A model generated the notes under the pieces. That model was not told where the DNA came from. It searched no databases and was given only the letters and a program-made list of their open reading frames with translations. From Burkholderiaceae bacterium (GTDB taxonomy: Bacteria; Pseudomonadota; Gammaproteobacteria; Burkholderiales; Burkholderiaceae), in NCBI GenBank assembly GCA_947380285.1, contig CANCQD010000069.1, positions 1 to 12,748 of the forward strand: 12,748 bases of DNA, given 5' to 3'. Each line of letters starts with the position of its first letter. The first letter of the stretch is position 1. Below, piece by piece: positions 1-7,497 of the stretch. The position numbers and the translations under genes were made by a program.

Positions 1-87
1 GCTGGTTCAGCGATTTATGCAAAAGAGAATTACGCACAAGTAATCGAAGCGATGCGCGCTGAATTAGGAAAGTCAGGAAAAGCGTAA
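1..87 (+). CDS. rpe: Ribulose-phosphate 3-epimerase, C-terminal end (partial)
   Basis: Only the last 28 codons and the TAA stop are present; the gene begins outside the window. The visible peptide starts AGSAIY and continues to an EAMRAEL-type end. This fits the C-terminus of ribulose-5-phosphate 3-epimerase, where a (V)AGSAIF segment forms part of the phosphate-binding region of the TIM barrel and is followed by a final helix. The enzyme interconverts ribulose-5-phosphate and xylulose-5-phosphate in the pentose phosphate pathway. Its stop shares one base with the trpE start (TAATG), so the two are probably co-transcribed and translationally coupled. An rpe gene close upstream of trpE is known in related bacteria. 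The identification rests on a short peptide, so it is probable and not certain. Confidence 0.72.
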   Translation, partial: AGSAIYAKENYAQVIEAMRAELGKSGKA

Positions 88-1592
88 TGCAGCGCGAAGA
101 ATTTAATGTCCTAGCTAAGCAGGGCTTCAATCGCATTCCTTTGATCAAAGAGGTTTTAGCAGACTTAGAGACTCCACTGTCTCTCTACGTCAAACTCACA
201 CAGGCATTTGGTAAAACAAATACTTACTTATTGGAGTCTGTGTTGGGTGGCGAGCGTTTCGGACGCTTCTCCTTTATAGGCCTGCCTGCAAAGACTATTG
301 TCAGAACTGTTGGCACACCTTCTTCACCAGTAAACGAAGTGGTAACTGATGGAAAAATTGTTGAGACTAATACAGATAATCCACTCGACTTTGTAGATGC
401 TTATTTCAAGCGCTTTAAGGTTGCCTTACAGGCTGACATGCCACGCTTTTGTGGCGGCCTTGCTGGCTATTTCGGGTATGACACAGTTCGTTATATTGAA
501 TCACGCTTAGGGAAGCATCAACTACCAGATGAATTAGGTGTGCCCGATATTCAACTCATGTTGACTGAAGAGTTAGCAGTGATTGATAACGTCGCTGGAA
601 AAATTTACTTTATTGTTTATGCAGACCCAAGCATTACAGATTGCTTTGAGAAAGCACAGGGTCGTTTAAAAGAATTACTTGCCTGTCTTGGTAAGCCAGC
701 AAATATGCCAGCATCTTTACCAAGCACCAAAACTGACCTCATCCGCAAATTCAAAGCAGAAGATTTTGAAAAGGCAGTACTCAAAACCAAAGAATATATT
801 TTGGCTGGTGATTGCATGCAAGTCGTGATTGGTCAACGCATTAGCAAGCCATTTACGGACTCACCATTAGCCCTCTATAGAGCGTTGCGCTCACTCAATC
901 CATCGCCTTATATGTATTTCTATGATTTTGGCGATATGCAAATCGTAGGCTCTTCTCCTGAGATTTTGGTGCGCCAAGAAAAACGTGCTTCAGAGAAGAT
1001 TGTCACCATACGACCACTTGCCGGAACTCGTCATCGCGGAGCAAACCCGGAGGAGGATGAGCGCTTAGCCAAGGAACTCTTGGCTGACCCGAAAGAAATA
1101 GCAGAGCACGTGATGCTGATTGACCTAGCCCGCAATGATGTGGGACGCATTGCCAAAACGGGTTCAGTCAAAGTAACCGATTCCATGTCAATTGAGAAGT
1201 ACTCTCATGTTCAGCACATCGTGAGCTCTGTAGAAGGTCACCTTTTAGATAACATGAGCAATATGGATGTGTTACGCGCTACTTTCCCAGCAGGGACCCT
1301 ATCGGGCGCTCCAAAAATTCGGGCGATGGAAATTATTGATGAAATGGAAATTGTGAAACGCGGCGTATACGGTGGTGCAGTGGGCTACCTATCTTTCTCG
1401 GGCGATATGGATGTAGCGATTGCCATTCGTACGGGCGTTATCCGTAATGGCATGTTGCATTCTCAGGCTGGGGCAGGCGTAGTGGCTGACTCCGACCCAA
1501 CTGCCGAATGGAAAGAAACTGAAGCCAAAGCTCGCGCAGTATTGACTGCAGCAGATTTAGTACAAGGAGGACTTGATGCTCCTAATGATTGA
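87..1592 (+). CDS. trpE: Anthranilate synthase component I
   Basis: This is the large subunit of anthranilate synthase. It converts chorismate to anthranilate with ammonia delivered by TrpG, the first committed step of tryptophan synthesis in the cytoplasm. At 501 residues it has normal family length. The N-terminal domain has the LLES motif (residues 48-51) and a following GRFSFIG segment, which in this family form the tryptophan feedback site. The C-terminal chorismate-binding domain shows [11 protein letters not shown] (about 241-251), [11 protein letters not shown] (344-354) and [20 protein letters not shown] (399-418). The ATG overlaps the upstream TAA by one base, with a purine-rich AGGAAA stretch just before it. 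Its 3' end overlaps trpG by 17 bases, consistent with equimolar synthesis of the two subunits. No attenuator or leader peptide can lie directly before it. Confidence 0.98.
   Translation: MQREEFNVLAKQGFNRIPLIKEVLADLETPLSLYVKLTQAFGKTNTYLLESVLGGERFGRFSFIGLPAKTIVRTVGTPSSPVNEVVTDGKIVETNTDNPLDFVDAYFKRFKVALQADMPRFCGGLAGYFGYDTVRYIESRLGKHQLPDELGVPDIQLMLTEELAVIDNVAGKIYFIVYADPSITDCFEKAQGRLKELLACLGKPANMPASLPSTKTDLIRKFKAEDFEKAVLKTKEYILAGDCMQVVIGQRISKPFTDSPLALYRALRSLNPSPYMYFYDFGDMQIVGSSPEILVRQEKRASEKIVTIRPLAGTRHRGANPEEDERLAKELLADPKEIAEHVMLIDLARNDVGRIAKTGSVKVTDSMSIEKYSHVQHIVSSVEGHLLDNMSNMDVLRATFPAGTLSGAPKIRAMEIIDEMEIVKRGVYGGAVGYLSFSGDMDVAIAIRTGVIRNGMLHSQAGAGVVADSDPTAEWKETEAKARAVLTAADLVQGGLDAPND
1564..1570 (+). 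promoter_or_regulatory. Strong Shine-Dalgarno that sets the trpG start
   Basis: AAGGAGG is a full anti-16S match lying inside the end of trpE. It is 5 bases before the ATG at 1576 but only 2 bases before the in-frame TTG at 1573. This spacing supports the ATG as the real trpG start. Confidence 0.85.
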
Positions 1593-2142
1593 TAACTATG
1601 ATTCCTTTACCTATAACCTCGTTCAATATTTTGCAGAACTAGGTGAAGAGGTAAAAGTTTTTCGCAATGATGAAATTGCGGTTGAAGATATTGCCAAACT
1701 CAATCCCGCGCGCATTTGCATCTCACCCGGCCCTTGCAGTCCTTCAGAGGCCGGTATCTCCGTTGACACTATCAAACGCTACGCTGGTCAAATTCCCATT
1801 CTCGGTGTTTGTCTAGGGCATCAAGCTATTGGTGAAGCGTTTGGCGGCAAAGTAATTCGCGCCCAAAAAGTCATGCATGGCAAAACGGATAGCATTCAGC
1901 ACACCGGTGTGGGTGTGTTTAAAAATTTGCCTAACCCATTTAAGGTTACCCGCTATCACTCACTCGCTATTGAGAAAAGTTCCTTGCCTGCAATGCTAGA
2001 GGTAACCGCAAGCTCATCTGATGGCGAGATCATGGGTGTACGCCACAAAGAACTTGCGGTTGAAGGCGTGCAGTTCCATCCAGAATCCATTCTTTCTGAG
2101 CACGGCCACGCTTTGCTCAAGAATTTTTTGCAAAATAAATAA
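1576..2142 (+). CDS. trpG: Anthranilate synthase component II (glutamine amidotransferase)
   Basis: TrpG hydrolyses glutamine and channels ammonia to TrpE. The protein is a single class I glutamine amidotransferase domain of 188 residues, the usual length for a stand-alone TrpG, with no fusion to TrpD. It opens with the typical [15 protein letters not shown] stretch and carries the oxyanion-strand ISPGPCSP (49-56). The nucleophile elbow GVCLGHQ has its catalytic Cys at residue 79. The C-terminal GVQFHPES supplies catalytic His168 and Glu170. The ATG at 1576 is preferred over the TTG at 1573 because of the perfect Shine-Dalgarno at 1564-1570. In some bacteria this subunit also serves p-aminobenzoate synthase; whether that is so here cannot be told from this window. 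The overlap with trpE implies translational coupling. Confidence 0.97.
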   Translation: MLLMIDNYDSFTYNLVQYFAELGEEVKVFRNDEIAVEDIAKLNPARICISPGPCSPSEAGISVDTIKRYAGQIPILGVCLGHQAIGEAFGGKVIRAQKVMHGKTDSIQHTGVGVFKNLPNPFKVTRYHSLAIEKSSLPAMLEVTASSSDGEIMGVRHKELAVEGVQFHPESILSEHGHALLKNFLQNK

Positions 2143-2159
2143 AGTCTACTAATAGCGCT

Positions 2160-3185
2160 ATGTCAATTACACCGCAAGAAGCCCTGCAACGCTGTATTGA
2201 ACATCGGGAACTCTTTCATGACGAGATGACGGCGATGATGCGCCTCATTATGAGCGGTGAAATGTCGCCAGAGCTTGTTGCTGGATTACTCGTGGCCCTG
2301 CGTACTAAAAAAGAAACTGTTGGTGAAATCGCTGCGGCTGCACAAGTCATGCGTGAGTTTGCCACCCCAGTGAAGGTTGATGACCGCAGTCAGTTGGTGG
2401 ATGTAGTGGGTACTGGCGGTGATGGCGCACATACTTTTAATATCTCAACCGCCGCTATGTTTGTAGCCGCAGGTGCAGGCGCAAAGATTGCCAAACATGG
2501 CAATCGCAGTGTCAGCAGTAAATCAGGGAGTGCGGATGTATTAGAGGCGCTTGGCGTGAATCTCGCTTTGTCTGCTGATCAAGTCGCCAAATGCATCTCC
2601 ACAGTGGGTGCGGGCTTTATGTTTGCCCCAAACCACCACCCGGCTATGAAGAACGTAGTGCCTATACGAAAGCAACTGGGTGTAAGAACTATTTTCAACA
2701 TCCTAGGACCCCTCACCAATCCTGCTGATGCCAAACGGATATTGATGGGTGTATTTCATCCTGACCTTGTAGGAATTCAGGCTCGCGTTCTGCAAGCCTT
2801 GGGAATGGAACATGCGCTAGTGGTTTATGGGCGTGATGGTCTAGATGAAATTTCTTTAGAGGGCCCAACTTTGGTTGGAGAACTCAAGGATGGCGTGGTA
2901 CGTGAATACGAAATTCAGCCGCAGGACTTTGGATTAAGTACCGCCCCTACCAGCAGCTTTAAAGTTGCTAATGCCGAAGAGTCCAAAAAAATAGTTCTAG
3001 ACGTGCTCGATGGCAAGCCGGGGGCAGCTAGTGACATTGTTTGCCTCAATGCTGGAGCAACACTCTATGTAGCTGGGGTTGCTAAAGATATTTCCAACGG
3101 CATTGCTTTAGCCAAAGCAGCGATTACCTCTGGTGCGGCACGTCAAAAATTAGATGCTTTTGTTGCTGCAACACTATCTAAATAA
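2160..3185 (+). CDS. trpD: Anthranilate phosphoribosyltransferase
   Basis: TrpD transfers the phosphoribosyl group of PRPP to anthranilate, the second step of tryptophan synthesis. The 341-residue length is typical. An N-terminal helical domain (about 1-75) is followed by the glycine-rich PRPP pyrophosphate loop GTGGDG (84-89), then NIST (94-97) and [15 protein letters not shown] (112-126), which bind PRPP and anthranilate in this family. The second metal-site region DGLDEIS is also present further on. The gene starts 17 bases after trpG. No convincing Shine-Dalgarno is seen before this ATG, so re-initiation by ribosomes finishing trpG is a possibility. The start agrees with the usual family N-terminus (ITPQEALQR). 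Confidence 0.97.
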   Translation: MSITPQEALQRCIEHRELFHDEMTAMMRLIMSGEMSPELVAGLLVALRTKKETVGEIAAAAQVMREFATPVKVDDRSQLVDVVGTGGDGAHTFNISTAAMFVAAGAGAKIAKHGNRSVSSKSGSADVLEALGVNLALSADQVAKCISTVGAGFMFAPNHHPAMKNVVPIRKQLGVRTIFNILGPLTNPADAKRILMGVFHPDLVGIQARVLQALGMEHALVVYGRDGLDEISLEGPTLVGELKDGVVREYEIQPQDFGLSTAPTSSFKVANAEESKKIVLDVLDGKPGAASDIVCLNAGATLYVAGVAKDISNGIALAKAAITSGAARQKLDAFVAATLSK

Positions 3186-3195
3186 TTCATCAGAC

Positions 3196-3999
3196 ATGAG
3201 TGATATCCTCGACAAAATTGTTGCTACCAAAAAGATTGAAGTGGTCAGTTGCCTACAGAAAATTTCACTTGCTAATCAACGTGAGCAAGCCGAGGCTAAT
3301 AATGAAAATGCCTTAATGAAACCAAGAGGCTTTATTCAAGCCATTGAAAACAAGATCTCTGCCGGCAAGGCAGGTGTCATTACTGAAATTAAAAAGGCTA
3401 GCCCAAGCAAAGGGGTCTTGCGCGAGAACTTCTTGCCTGCGTCTATTGCGCAATCCTATGAGAAACATGGCGCCGCTTGTTTATCAGTACTGACCGATGT
3501 GGATTATTTCCAAGGCAGCAACGCCTATCTTCAGCAAGCACGTGCTGCATGCCACATTCCTGTTCTTCGCAAAGACTTCACCATAGACCCTTATCAAGTT
3601 TATGAAGCACGCGCTATTGGTGCTGATGCAATCTTGCTCATCGTGGCATGCCTAGAATTAAATCAAATGAAAGAGCTTGAGGCTTGCGCCCATGAATTGG
3701 GTCTAGATGTTTTGGTTGAAGTTCACAATGCTCCCGAATTAGAGCAAGCACTAGAACTGAAGACGTCATTACTCGGAATCAATAATCGCAACCTCAAGAC
3801 CTTTGAGGTGACACTACAGACGACCCTCTCTCTACTATCGATGGTGCCAGACAATAAAGTCTTGGTGACAGAGTCGGGCATCTTGAATCGTGCCGATGTA
3901 GAGCTCATGCGCAACAACCAAATCAATGCCTTCTTGGTTGGGGAAGCATTCATGCGGGCTAATGATCCAGGTGCCGCCCTTAGTGAGCTGTTTTCCTAA
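3196..3999 (+). CDS. trpC: Indole-3-glycerol-phosphate synthase
   Basis: TrpC closes the indole ring, converting carboxyphenylaminodeoxyribulose phosphate to indole-3-glycerol phosphate. It is a single-domain TIM barrel of 267 residues, not fused to TrpF. Family landmarks are [10 protein letters not shown] (64-73, catalytic lysine region), [13 protein letters not shown] (96-108), LRKDF (124-128), VEVHN (174-178), GINNRNL (194-200), TESGI (225-229) and VGEAFM (248-253). I chose the ATG at 3196, 10 bases after trpD. An upstream in-frame ATG at 3154 lies inside trpD and would add 14 residues not expected in the family. trpF, trpB and trpA are not here; in betaproteobacteria they usually form a separate cluster. 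The last 20 bases overlap the end of the convergent membrane-protein gene. Confidence 0.97.
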   Translation: MSDILDKIVATKKIEVVSCLQKISLANQREQAEANNENALMKPRGFIQAIENKISAGKAGVITEIKKASPSKGVLRENFLPASIAQSYEKHGAACLSVLTDVDYFQGSNAYLQQARAACHIPVLRKDFTIDPYQVYEARAIGADAILLIVACLELNQMKELEACAHELGLDVLVEVHNAPELEQALELKTSLLGINNRNLKTFEVTLQTTLSLLSMVPDNKVLVTESGILNRADVELMRNNQINAFLVGEAFMRANDPGAALSELFS

Positions 4000-4549
4000 C
4001 TTTTCTCAAAAGATCTAAGCAGTATTTGATCAAAGAAATGAGTAGCAGCGAACCCAGCACATCACCAATGAACATCACTAGAAAGTGATTTACGCTGCCC
4101 GTATTTTCTAGCGTCATGGTAGAAAACCATAACTGATGTAAGCCTGCAGAGAGCAAGGCGTAAATCAAAATACAAGCAATCAGTTTCGGGAAGTCTAAAT
4201 TACTTAAATCCGACTCAAGCCGAAGATTACTAAACACAAAATATCTGGCCAAGTAAGGCGCGAATCCGGAAATCAAGCCAATCCCAACACACACAATTAA
4301 GTTACTTGGAAATTCTCCGTAATAACTAATTAAAAATGAAGCTATAGCAATACCAATTGCGCCAGGTAAGCCGAAGATCAGAGTGAGAAACAAGCGCAGA
4401 CCGGCAGGTAAATAAATCCAACTCACCCCTAATCCAAACGTGATGTCACTCGTTATCCAGCTATTAAAATAAAAAAGAAATGTGTACGCCATCGAACTAA
4501 TGACGCATCCGATAAACCATTCTGAAAAAATTTTTATTAATTTAAACAT
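3980..4549 (-). CDS. MASE1-like integral membrane protein, no output domain
   Basis: This 189-residue protein is very hydrophobic, with about five or six predicted membrane segments (near residues 11-28, 46-60, 61-77, 83-100, 122-140 and 155-176). The stretch [15 protein letters not shown] (46-60) and the [10 protein letters not shown] segment near 162-171 resemble the W/YxPAG and GDxLG patterns of MASE1, a membrane-sensor domain usually attached to diguanylate cyclases or histidine kinases. Here it ends in a short basic tail (LRKVRKTAH) with no GGDEF, kinase or other signalling module. It is therefore either a stand-alone sensor/transporter-like protein or one that acts through a partner. 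It is divergent from a winged-helix gene across a 112-base region holding an Fnr-type box, and its 3' end overlaps trpC by 20 bases. No good Shine-Dalgarno precedes the ATG. The family assignment is by motif resemblance only; the gene itself is convincing. Confidence 0.6.
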   Translation of the reverse strand: MFKLIKIFSEWFIGCVISSMAYTFLFYFNSWITSDITFGLGVSWIYLPAGLRLFLTLIFGLPGAIGIAIASFLISYYGEFPSNLIVCVGIGLISGFAPYLARYFVFSNLRLESDLSNLDFPKLIACILIYALLSAGLHQLWFSTMTLENTGSVNHFLVMFIGDVLGSLLLISLIKYCLDLLRKVRKTAH

Positions 4550-4575
4550 TGAGATGGACGTGGTTTATTTTTTAA

Positions 4576-4589
4576 TTGATATGTATCAA
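4576..4589. promoter_or_regulatory. Fnr/Anr-type binding box
   Basis: The sequence TTGAT-ATGT-ATCAA is a perfect match to the TTGAT-N4-ATCAA consensus of Fnr-class oxygen- or NO-responsive regulators (Fnr, Anr, Dnr). It sits in a longer 8+8 inverted repeat, AATTGATA-TG-TATCAATT, at 4574-4591. The centre, 4582.5, is 41.5 bases before a start site expected from the -10 hexamer at 4613-4618, the classical class II activator position for the winged-helix gene. The centre is only about 33 bases before the start codon of the divergent membrane-protein gene, a place that would suit repression better than activation. Regulator identity is inferred. Confidence 0.6.
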
Positions 4590-4612
4590 TTGCTAAAGTT
4601 GGCTCATAGGAA

Positions 4613-4618
4613 TAGAAT
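4613..4618 (+). promoter_or_regulatory. -10 hexamer of the winged-helix gene promoter
   Basis: TAGAAT matches the sigma-70 TATAAT consensus at five of six positions and predicts a start at about 4624-4625, giving a leader of roughly 37 bases. No good -35 is seen 17 bases upstream. Instead the Fnr-type box occupies the -41.5 region, as expected for an activator-dependent promoter. Confidence 0.5.
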
Positions 4619-4661
4619 GACCCTATCTCAAGAGTTAGTAAATATTCATTAAACACTAAAT

Positions 4662-5012
4662 ATGCCAGCCCTCAAAACCTCATCCTACATTAAGTTTCTG
4701 AACTTGGTTGATGCCATTGATCGCATTAACCCAGGGAAAAAACTCGACTGCATCGAAGAGAGCTTGCTCGATAAAATCGTTTCATGCGCTCACGCAAAGC
4801 AGGCGATTTTGGTTGGTGATTTGATTTCTATTTCTGACTTAGGCTCACAAGCTACTTTGCATGGTCGCCTCAAAAATCTCAGCGCCTTGGGCTACATTAA
4901 AATGGTAGCGAATGCCGATGGCCGAAAAAAAGAAGTGTTACCAACTAAGCTAGCCTTAAGGCGCTATGAAGAAATGTCTAAATGCTTAGAGAAGGCAGTA
5001 AAAGTAACTTAA
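4662..5012 (+). CDS. Small winged-helix DNA-binding protein (MarR-like fold)
   Basis: This 116-residue protein looks like a single winged helix-turn-helix domain. Residues 33-45 form a first helix, about 48-58 (ILVGDLISISD) the positioning helix, and 60-78 (LGSQATLHGRLKNLSALGY) a recognition helix of the type GSxATLHxRLKxLxxxG. A charged wing (NADGRKKEV, 84-92) precedes a C-terminal helix (95-113) that may dimerise. The layout recalls MarR-type regulators but is shorter, without a clear effector-binding region. It is most likely a transcription regulator; its targets are unknown, the divergent membrane-protein gene and its own promoter being the obvious candidates. Its promoter carries a perfect Fnr-type box. 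No Shine-Dalgarno is visible before the ATG. A strong terminator follows 28 bases after the stop, so it is probably monocistronic. Confidence 0.72.
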   Translation: MPALKTSSYIKFLNLVDAIDRINPGKKLDCIEESLLDKIVSCAHAKQAILVGDLISISDLGSQATLHGRLKNLSALGYIKMVANADGRKKEVLPTKLALRRYEEMSKCLEKAVKVT

Positions 5013-5040
5013 TAATTCTCAATCCTCTCGCCACATAAGC

Positions 5041-5064
5041 AAAAAGCCCTTTTCAGGGCTTTTT
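5041..5064. terminator. Bidirectional rho-independent terminator
   Basis: A perfect 10-base stem, AAAAAGCCCT (5041-5050) and AGGGCTTTTT (5055-5064), encloses a TTTC loop. The stem reads into a run of T on the plus strand, and on the minus strand also ends in a T run. It lies after the winged-helix gene (stop at 5012) and after ychF (minus-strand stop at 5088), so it can end transcription from both sides. Confidence 0.9.
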
Positions 5065-5087
5065 TGTTGGGCAAAAATAAGATTGCT

Positions 5088-6182
5088 TTAGACGTTAAAC
5101 AAGAAGTTCAATACATCACCGTCTTTAACAACATACTCTTTGCCTTCAGCACGCATCTTGCCAGCTTCCTTGGCACCGGCCTCGCCTTTGAACTGAACAA
5201 AATCATCGTAAGAAATTGTCTGGGCACGAATAAAGCCACGCTCAAAGTCAGTATGAATGACGCCAGCAGCTTGAGGTGCCGTATCGCCCACGTGAATAGT
5301 CCAAGCACGAACTTCTTTAACGCCAGCCGTGAAATACGTTTGTAAGCCCAGCAATGTATAGCCGGCGCGAATCACACGATCCAGCCCAGGCTCTTCCATG
5401 CCTAAGTCTGCTAAGAACTCAATCTTGTCAGCCTCATCTAAGTCGGCTATCTCTGCCTCGATTGCGGCGCATACAGCCACAACCGGGGCATTCTCTTTTG
5501 CAGCATGCTGTTTAACGGCTTCGAGATGGGGATTATTTAAAAAGCCATCTTCTTTTACGTTTGCAACATACATCGCAGGTTTAGCTGTAATCAAACACAA
5601 TGGTTTAATTAGTAATTTTTCATCGTCATTTAGGTTCAAACTGCGTACTGGCAAAGCAGAATCTAGATGGGCTTGCACTTTAGTGAGAACGGCAACTAAG
5701 GCGGCAGCCTCTTTATCATTCCCAGACTTAGCAGCCTTGCTTGAGCGATTTAGGGTCTTCTCAACTGTTGCCAGGTCCGATAAAGCCAATTCGGTGTCGA
5801 TAACACCAATGTCGGCAATAGGATCAATCTTTCCGGCAACGTGAATGACGTTTGGGTCCTCAAAACACCGCACCACATGAGTAATAGCATCAGTTTCACG
5901 TATATTCGCTAAAAACTGGTTGCCGAGGCCTTCGCCTTTTGAGGCGCCCGCTACCAAACCAGCAATATCGACAAATTCGACAGCTGCCGGCAGAATGCGC
6001 TCAGGCTTGACTATCTCAGCCAAGGAAGCTAGACGGGGGTCAGGGACCTCAACCACACCCACATTAGGCTCAATCGTGCAGAAAGGATAGTTTTCCGCTG
6101 CGATTCCAGCCTTGGTAAGCGCATTAAAGAGGGTAGATTTGCCGACGTTAGGCAGGCCGACGATGCCACATTTCAAAGACAT
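5088..6182 (-). CDS. ychF: Redox-linked, ribosome-binding P-loop ATPase YchF (OLA1 family)
   Basis: YchF is a universally conserved Obg-related P-loop NTPase that prefers ATP to GTP, binds ribosomes, and in E. coli is linked to the oxidative stress response. The 364-residue length is standard. Seen in order: the Walker A GLPNVGKS (9-16); [10 protein letters not shown] (31-40); the switch II DIAGLV (72-77) followed by [13 protein letters not shown]; the altered base-specificity motif NVKE (208-211) in place of NKxD, the hallmark of ATP preference; and a C-terminal TGS domain from about 281. No catalytic Gln follows DxxG, as usual for this hydrophobic-substituted class. In many proteobacteria ychF follows pth; here the upstream neighbour is a divergent hydroxylase gene 40 bases away, so that pairing is absent. 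The ATG lies 6 bases from a TACAAT hexamer. Confidence 0.97.
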   Translation of the reverse strand: MSLKCGIVGLPNVGKSTLFNALTKAGIAAENYPFCTIEPNVGVVEVPDPRLASLAEIVKPERILPAAVEFVDIAGLVAGASKGEGLGNQFLANIRETDAITHVVRCFEDPNVIHVAGKIDPIADIGVIDTELALSDLATVEKTLNRSSKAAKSGNDKEAAALVAVLTKVQAHLDSALPVRSLNLNDDEKLLIKPLCLITAKPAMYVANVKEDGFLNNPHLEAVKQHAAKENAPVVAVCAAIEAEIADLDEADKIEFLADLGMEEPGLDRVIRAGYTLLGLQTYFTAGVKEVRAWTIHVGDTAPQAAGVIHTDFERGFIRAQTISYDDFVQFKGEAGAKEAGKMRAEGKEYVVKDGDVLNFLFNV

Positions 6183-6188
6183 ATCCGT

Positions 6189-6216
6189 ATTGTAAAGGGG
6201 CTGGTTTCGATATCAT
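6189..6216 (-). promoter_or_regulatory. Candidate ychF promoter with leaderless geometry
   Basis: On the minus strand a TACAAT hexamer (6194-6189, five of six to TATAAT) lies 6 bases before the ychF ATG, placing the expected start at about the A of ATG (6182). An ATGATA hexamer (6216-6211, four of six to TTGACA) lies 16 bases upstream. Only a weak GGA is seen as a Shine-Dalgarno. Prediction from sequence alone. Confidence 0.4.
6190..6216 (+). promoter_or_regulatory. Candidate promoter of the UbiH-family gene, leaderless geometry
   Basis: TATCAT (6211-6216, five of six to the -10 consensus) ends 6 bases before the ATG at 6223, so the predicted start coincides with the start codon. The best -35-like match, TTGTAA (6190-6195), is at a short 15-base spacing. 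These elements overlap those of the opposing ychF promoter almost completely. Prediction from sequence alone. Confidence 0.35.
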
Positions 6217-6222
6217 CGAGTT

Positions 6223-7497
6223 ATGTCAGAAGTTCAGCAAAATTACCTCTTAAAGCCCTCTCCTCCGAGCTCCCAAAACCGCACAGTAGATGTTGCGGTG
6301 GTTGGCGGAGGCATTGCAGGTAAGGCTTGCGCCCTAGGTCTAGCCCAGCTTGGTCTTCATGCCATCGAAATTGCCCCCGATTTAGGGCAAAGCGTCCCAA
6401 GCCCGCAAGGCGCTCAATGGGGTCAAAGAATCTATGCTTTTTCACCAAGCACTCAAAAATTATTAACCCATTTGCATATTTGGGATGCGATCGATCACAG
6501 TCGCCTGCAACCCGTTCGGGATATGCGTATTTATGGTGATCGCGGCGAAAAAGATGATCAACTCCATCTTTCTGCATTTGAAGCAGGCACTCCGCAACTT
6601 GCCTGGATTGGGGAATCTAACTTAATCGAACACACCATTGATCAAGCTTCGCGCTTTCAAAATAAATTAGAACGCATGAGTGATGCTGTTGAAAAGATCA
6701 ATGTAGACGCCGATGGCAGCACGCTATATTTAAAAAATGGTGGAACTATTCGTGCGCAACTTGTGATTGCAGCCGATGGCGCTAATTCTCCAATTCGAAA
6801 TGAACTGGGTATTAGCGCAAGTGAAGAAAGTTATTCCCAAAGTGCAGTTGTTGCCAATTGGCTTTGTGCTTACCCGCACTTAGAAACTGCTTATCAGTGG
6901 TTCTTACCTGGTGGCGATATTGTTGCCATGCTACCCCTACCCGGCAAACAAGTCTCTATGGTTTGGTCTACCTCACCAGAGCAGGCGGCAGAATTATTAA
7001 AGCTCGATCAAGCGCAGTGGCTAAGTCAATTTGCTTCTATTGCTAATGGTGCAATTATTAAACAATTAGGTGATCTCACTCTTAACTCTACGCCAGCCGC
7101 CTTCCCATTAAGAAAAATTCGAGCCAAGCGATTTATTGGACCCGATGCCTTTCCAAAGGTTGTTCTGATTGGCGATGCAGCTCACGTTATGCATCCTCTA
7201 GCCGGGCAAGGTCTCAATCTAGGGCTAAGAGATGTAGCGGTACTACTCAATATTTTGGGCAAGAAAGAATCTTTCCGCTCACCAAGCGACTTAGTACTAC
7301 TTCGTCGTTATGAACGACAGCGTCAGGGCGATACCAGTGCTCTCTTGTGGGTTACCGATAAACTCAAGAAATTATTTTCTGCGAACAGTAGCACGGAACG
7401 ACAACTCCGTAATTGGGGTCTAGGTCTAGTGAATAAAAGTCACTTTATTAAACAGCGCTTAATCGAACGCGCTTTAGGAGAAATTGATTTTGAATAA
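6223..7497 (+). CDS. FAD-dependent ubiquinone-biosynthesis hydroxylase (UbiH/UbiF/VisC/COQ6 family)
   Basis: This is a class A flavin monooxygenase that very likely hydroxylates the aromatic ring of a ubiquinone precursor at the inner membrane. At 424 residues it has the family's usual length. It shows the dinucleotide-binding VVGGGIAGKACALGL (26-40), the DG motif ADGANSPIR (184-192) that contacts FAD and NAD(P)H in this class, and the GD motif with the Ubi signature GDAAHVMHPLAGQGLNLGLRD (317-337). A 20-residue N-terminal extension precedes the Rossmann strand. Which ring position it modifies (C1, C5 or C6) cannot be told by eye, because the paralogues share these motifs, so no symbol is given. 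It is the first gene of a tight unit with dsbC, an M61 peptidase and ung; its stop overlaps the dsbC start by 8 bases. A weak GAG is the only ribosome-binding signal. Confidence 0.9.
   Translation: MSEVQQNYLLKPSPPSSQNRTVDVAVVGGGIAGKACALGLAQLGLHAIEIAPDLGQSVPSPQGAQWGQRIYAFSPSTQKLLTHLHIWDAIDHSRLQPVRDMRIYGDRGEKDDQLHLSAFEAGTPQLAWIGESNLIEHTIDQASRFQNKLERMSDAVEKINVDADGSTLYLKNGGTIRAQLVIAADGANSPIRNELGISASEESYSQSAVVANWLCAYPHLETAYQWFLPGGDIVAMLPLPGKQVSMVWSTSPEQAAELLKLDQAQWLSQFASIANGAIIKQLGDLTLNSTPAAFPLRKIRAKRFIGPDAFPKVVLIGDAAHVMHPLAGQGLNLGLRDVAVLLNILGKKESFRSPSDLVLLRRYERQRQGDTSALLWVTDKLKKLFSANSSTERQLRNWGLGLVNKSHFIKQRLIERALGEIDFE
7476..7480 (+). promoter_or_regulatory. Shine-Dalgarno that sets the dsbC start
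   Basis: AGGAG lies inside the end of the hydroxylase gene. It is 9 bases before TTG 7490 but only 3 bases before TTG 7484, favouring the downstream TTG. An in-frame TAG at 7475-7477 excludes any start further upstream. Confidence 0.65.

Noticed and set aside
2128..2156. Possible internal promoter before trpD (TTGCAA followed by TAATAG)
   Set aside because: The -10 match is only three of six and the trp genes are tightly arranged; not enough to call a promoter.
3154..3195. Upstream ATG start for trpC
   Set aside because: It would lie inside trpD and add 14 non-conserved residues; the ATG at 3196 matches the family N-terminus.
4000..4012. CTTTT-CTC-AAAAG hairpin after trpC as a terminator
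   Set aside because: The 5-base A/T-rich stem is too weak, lacks a following T run and lies in coding sequence of the opposite gene.
4606..4626. Inverted repeat ATAGG-N11-CCTAT around the winged-helix -10 region as a possible autoregulatory operator
   Set aside because: The arms are only 5 bases and this is expected by chance in a region of this size. There is nothing else to support it.
5064..5345. Open frame of 93 codons on the plus strand overlapping the terminator and the ychF end
   Set aside because: It begins within the T tract of the terminator and runs antisense to the ychF TGS domain, with no family resemblance.
5398..5844. Open frame of 148 codons on the plus strand inside ychF
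   Set aside because: It is antisense to the well-supported ychF, its translation is low-complexity (rich in Ser and Ala) with no recognised motif, and it has no ribosome-binding site. It is a shadow of the real gene.
6221..6577. Minus-strand open frame of 118 codons within the hydroxylase gene
   Set aside because: It is antisense to the FAD-binding region of a clear gene; the translation looks like random antisense sequence.
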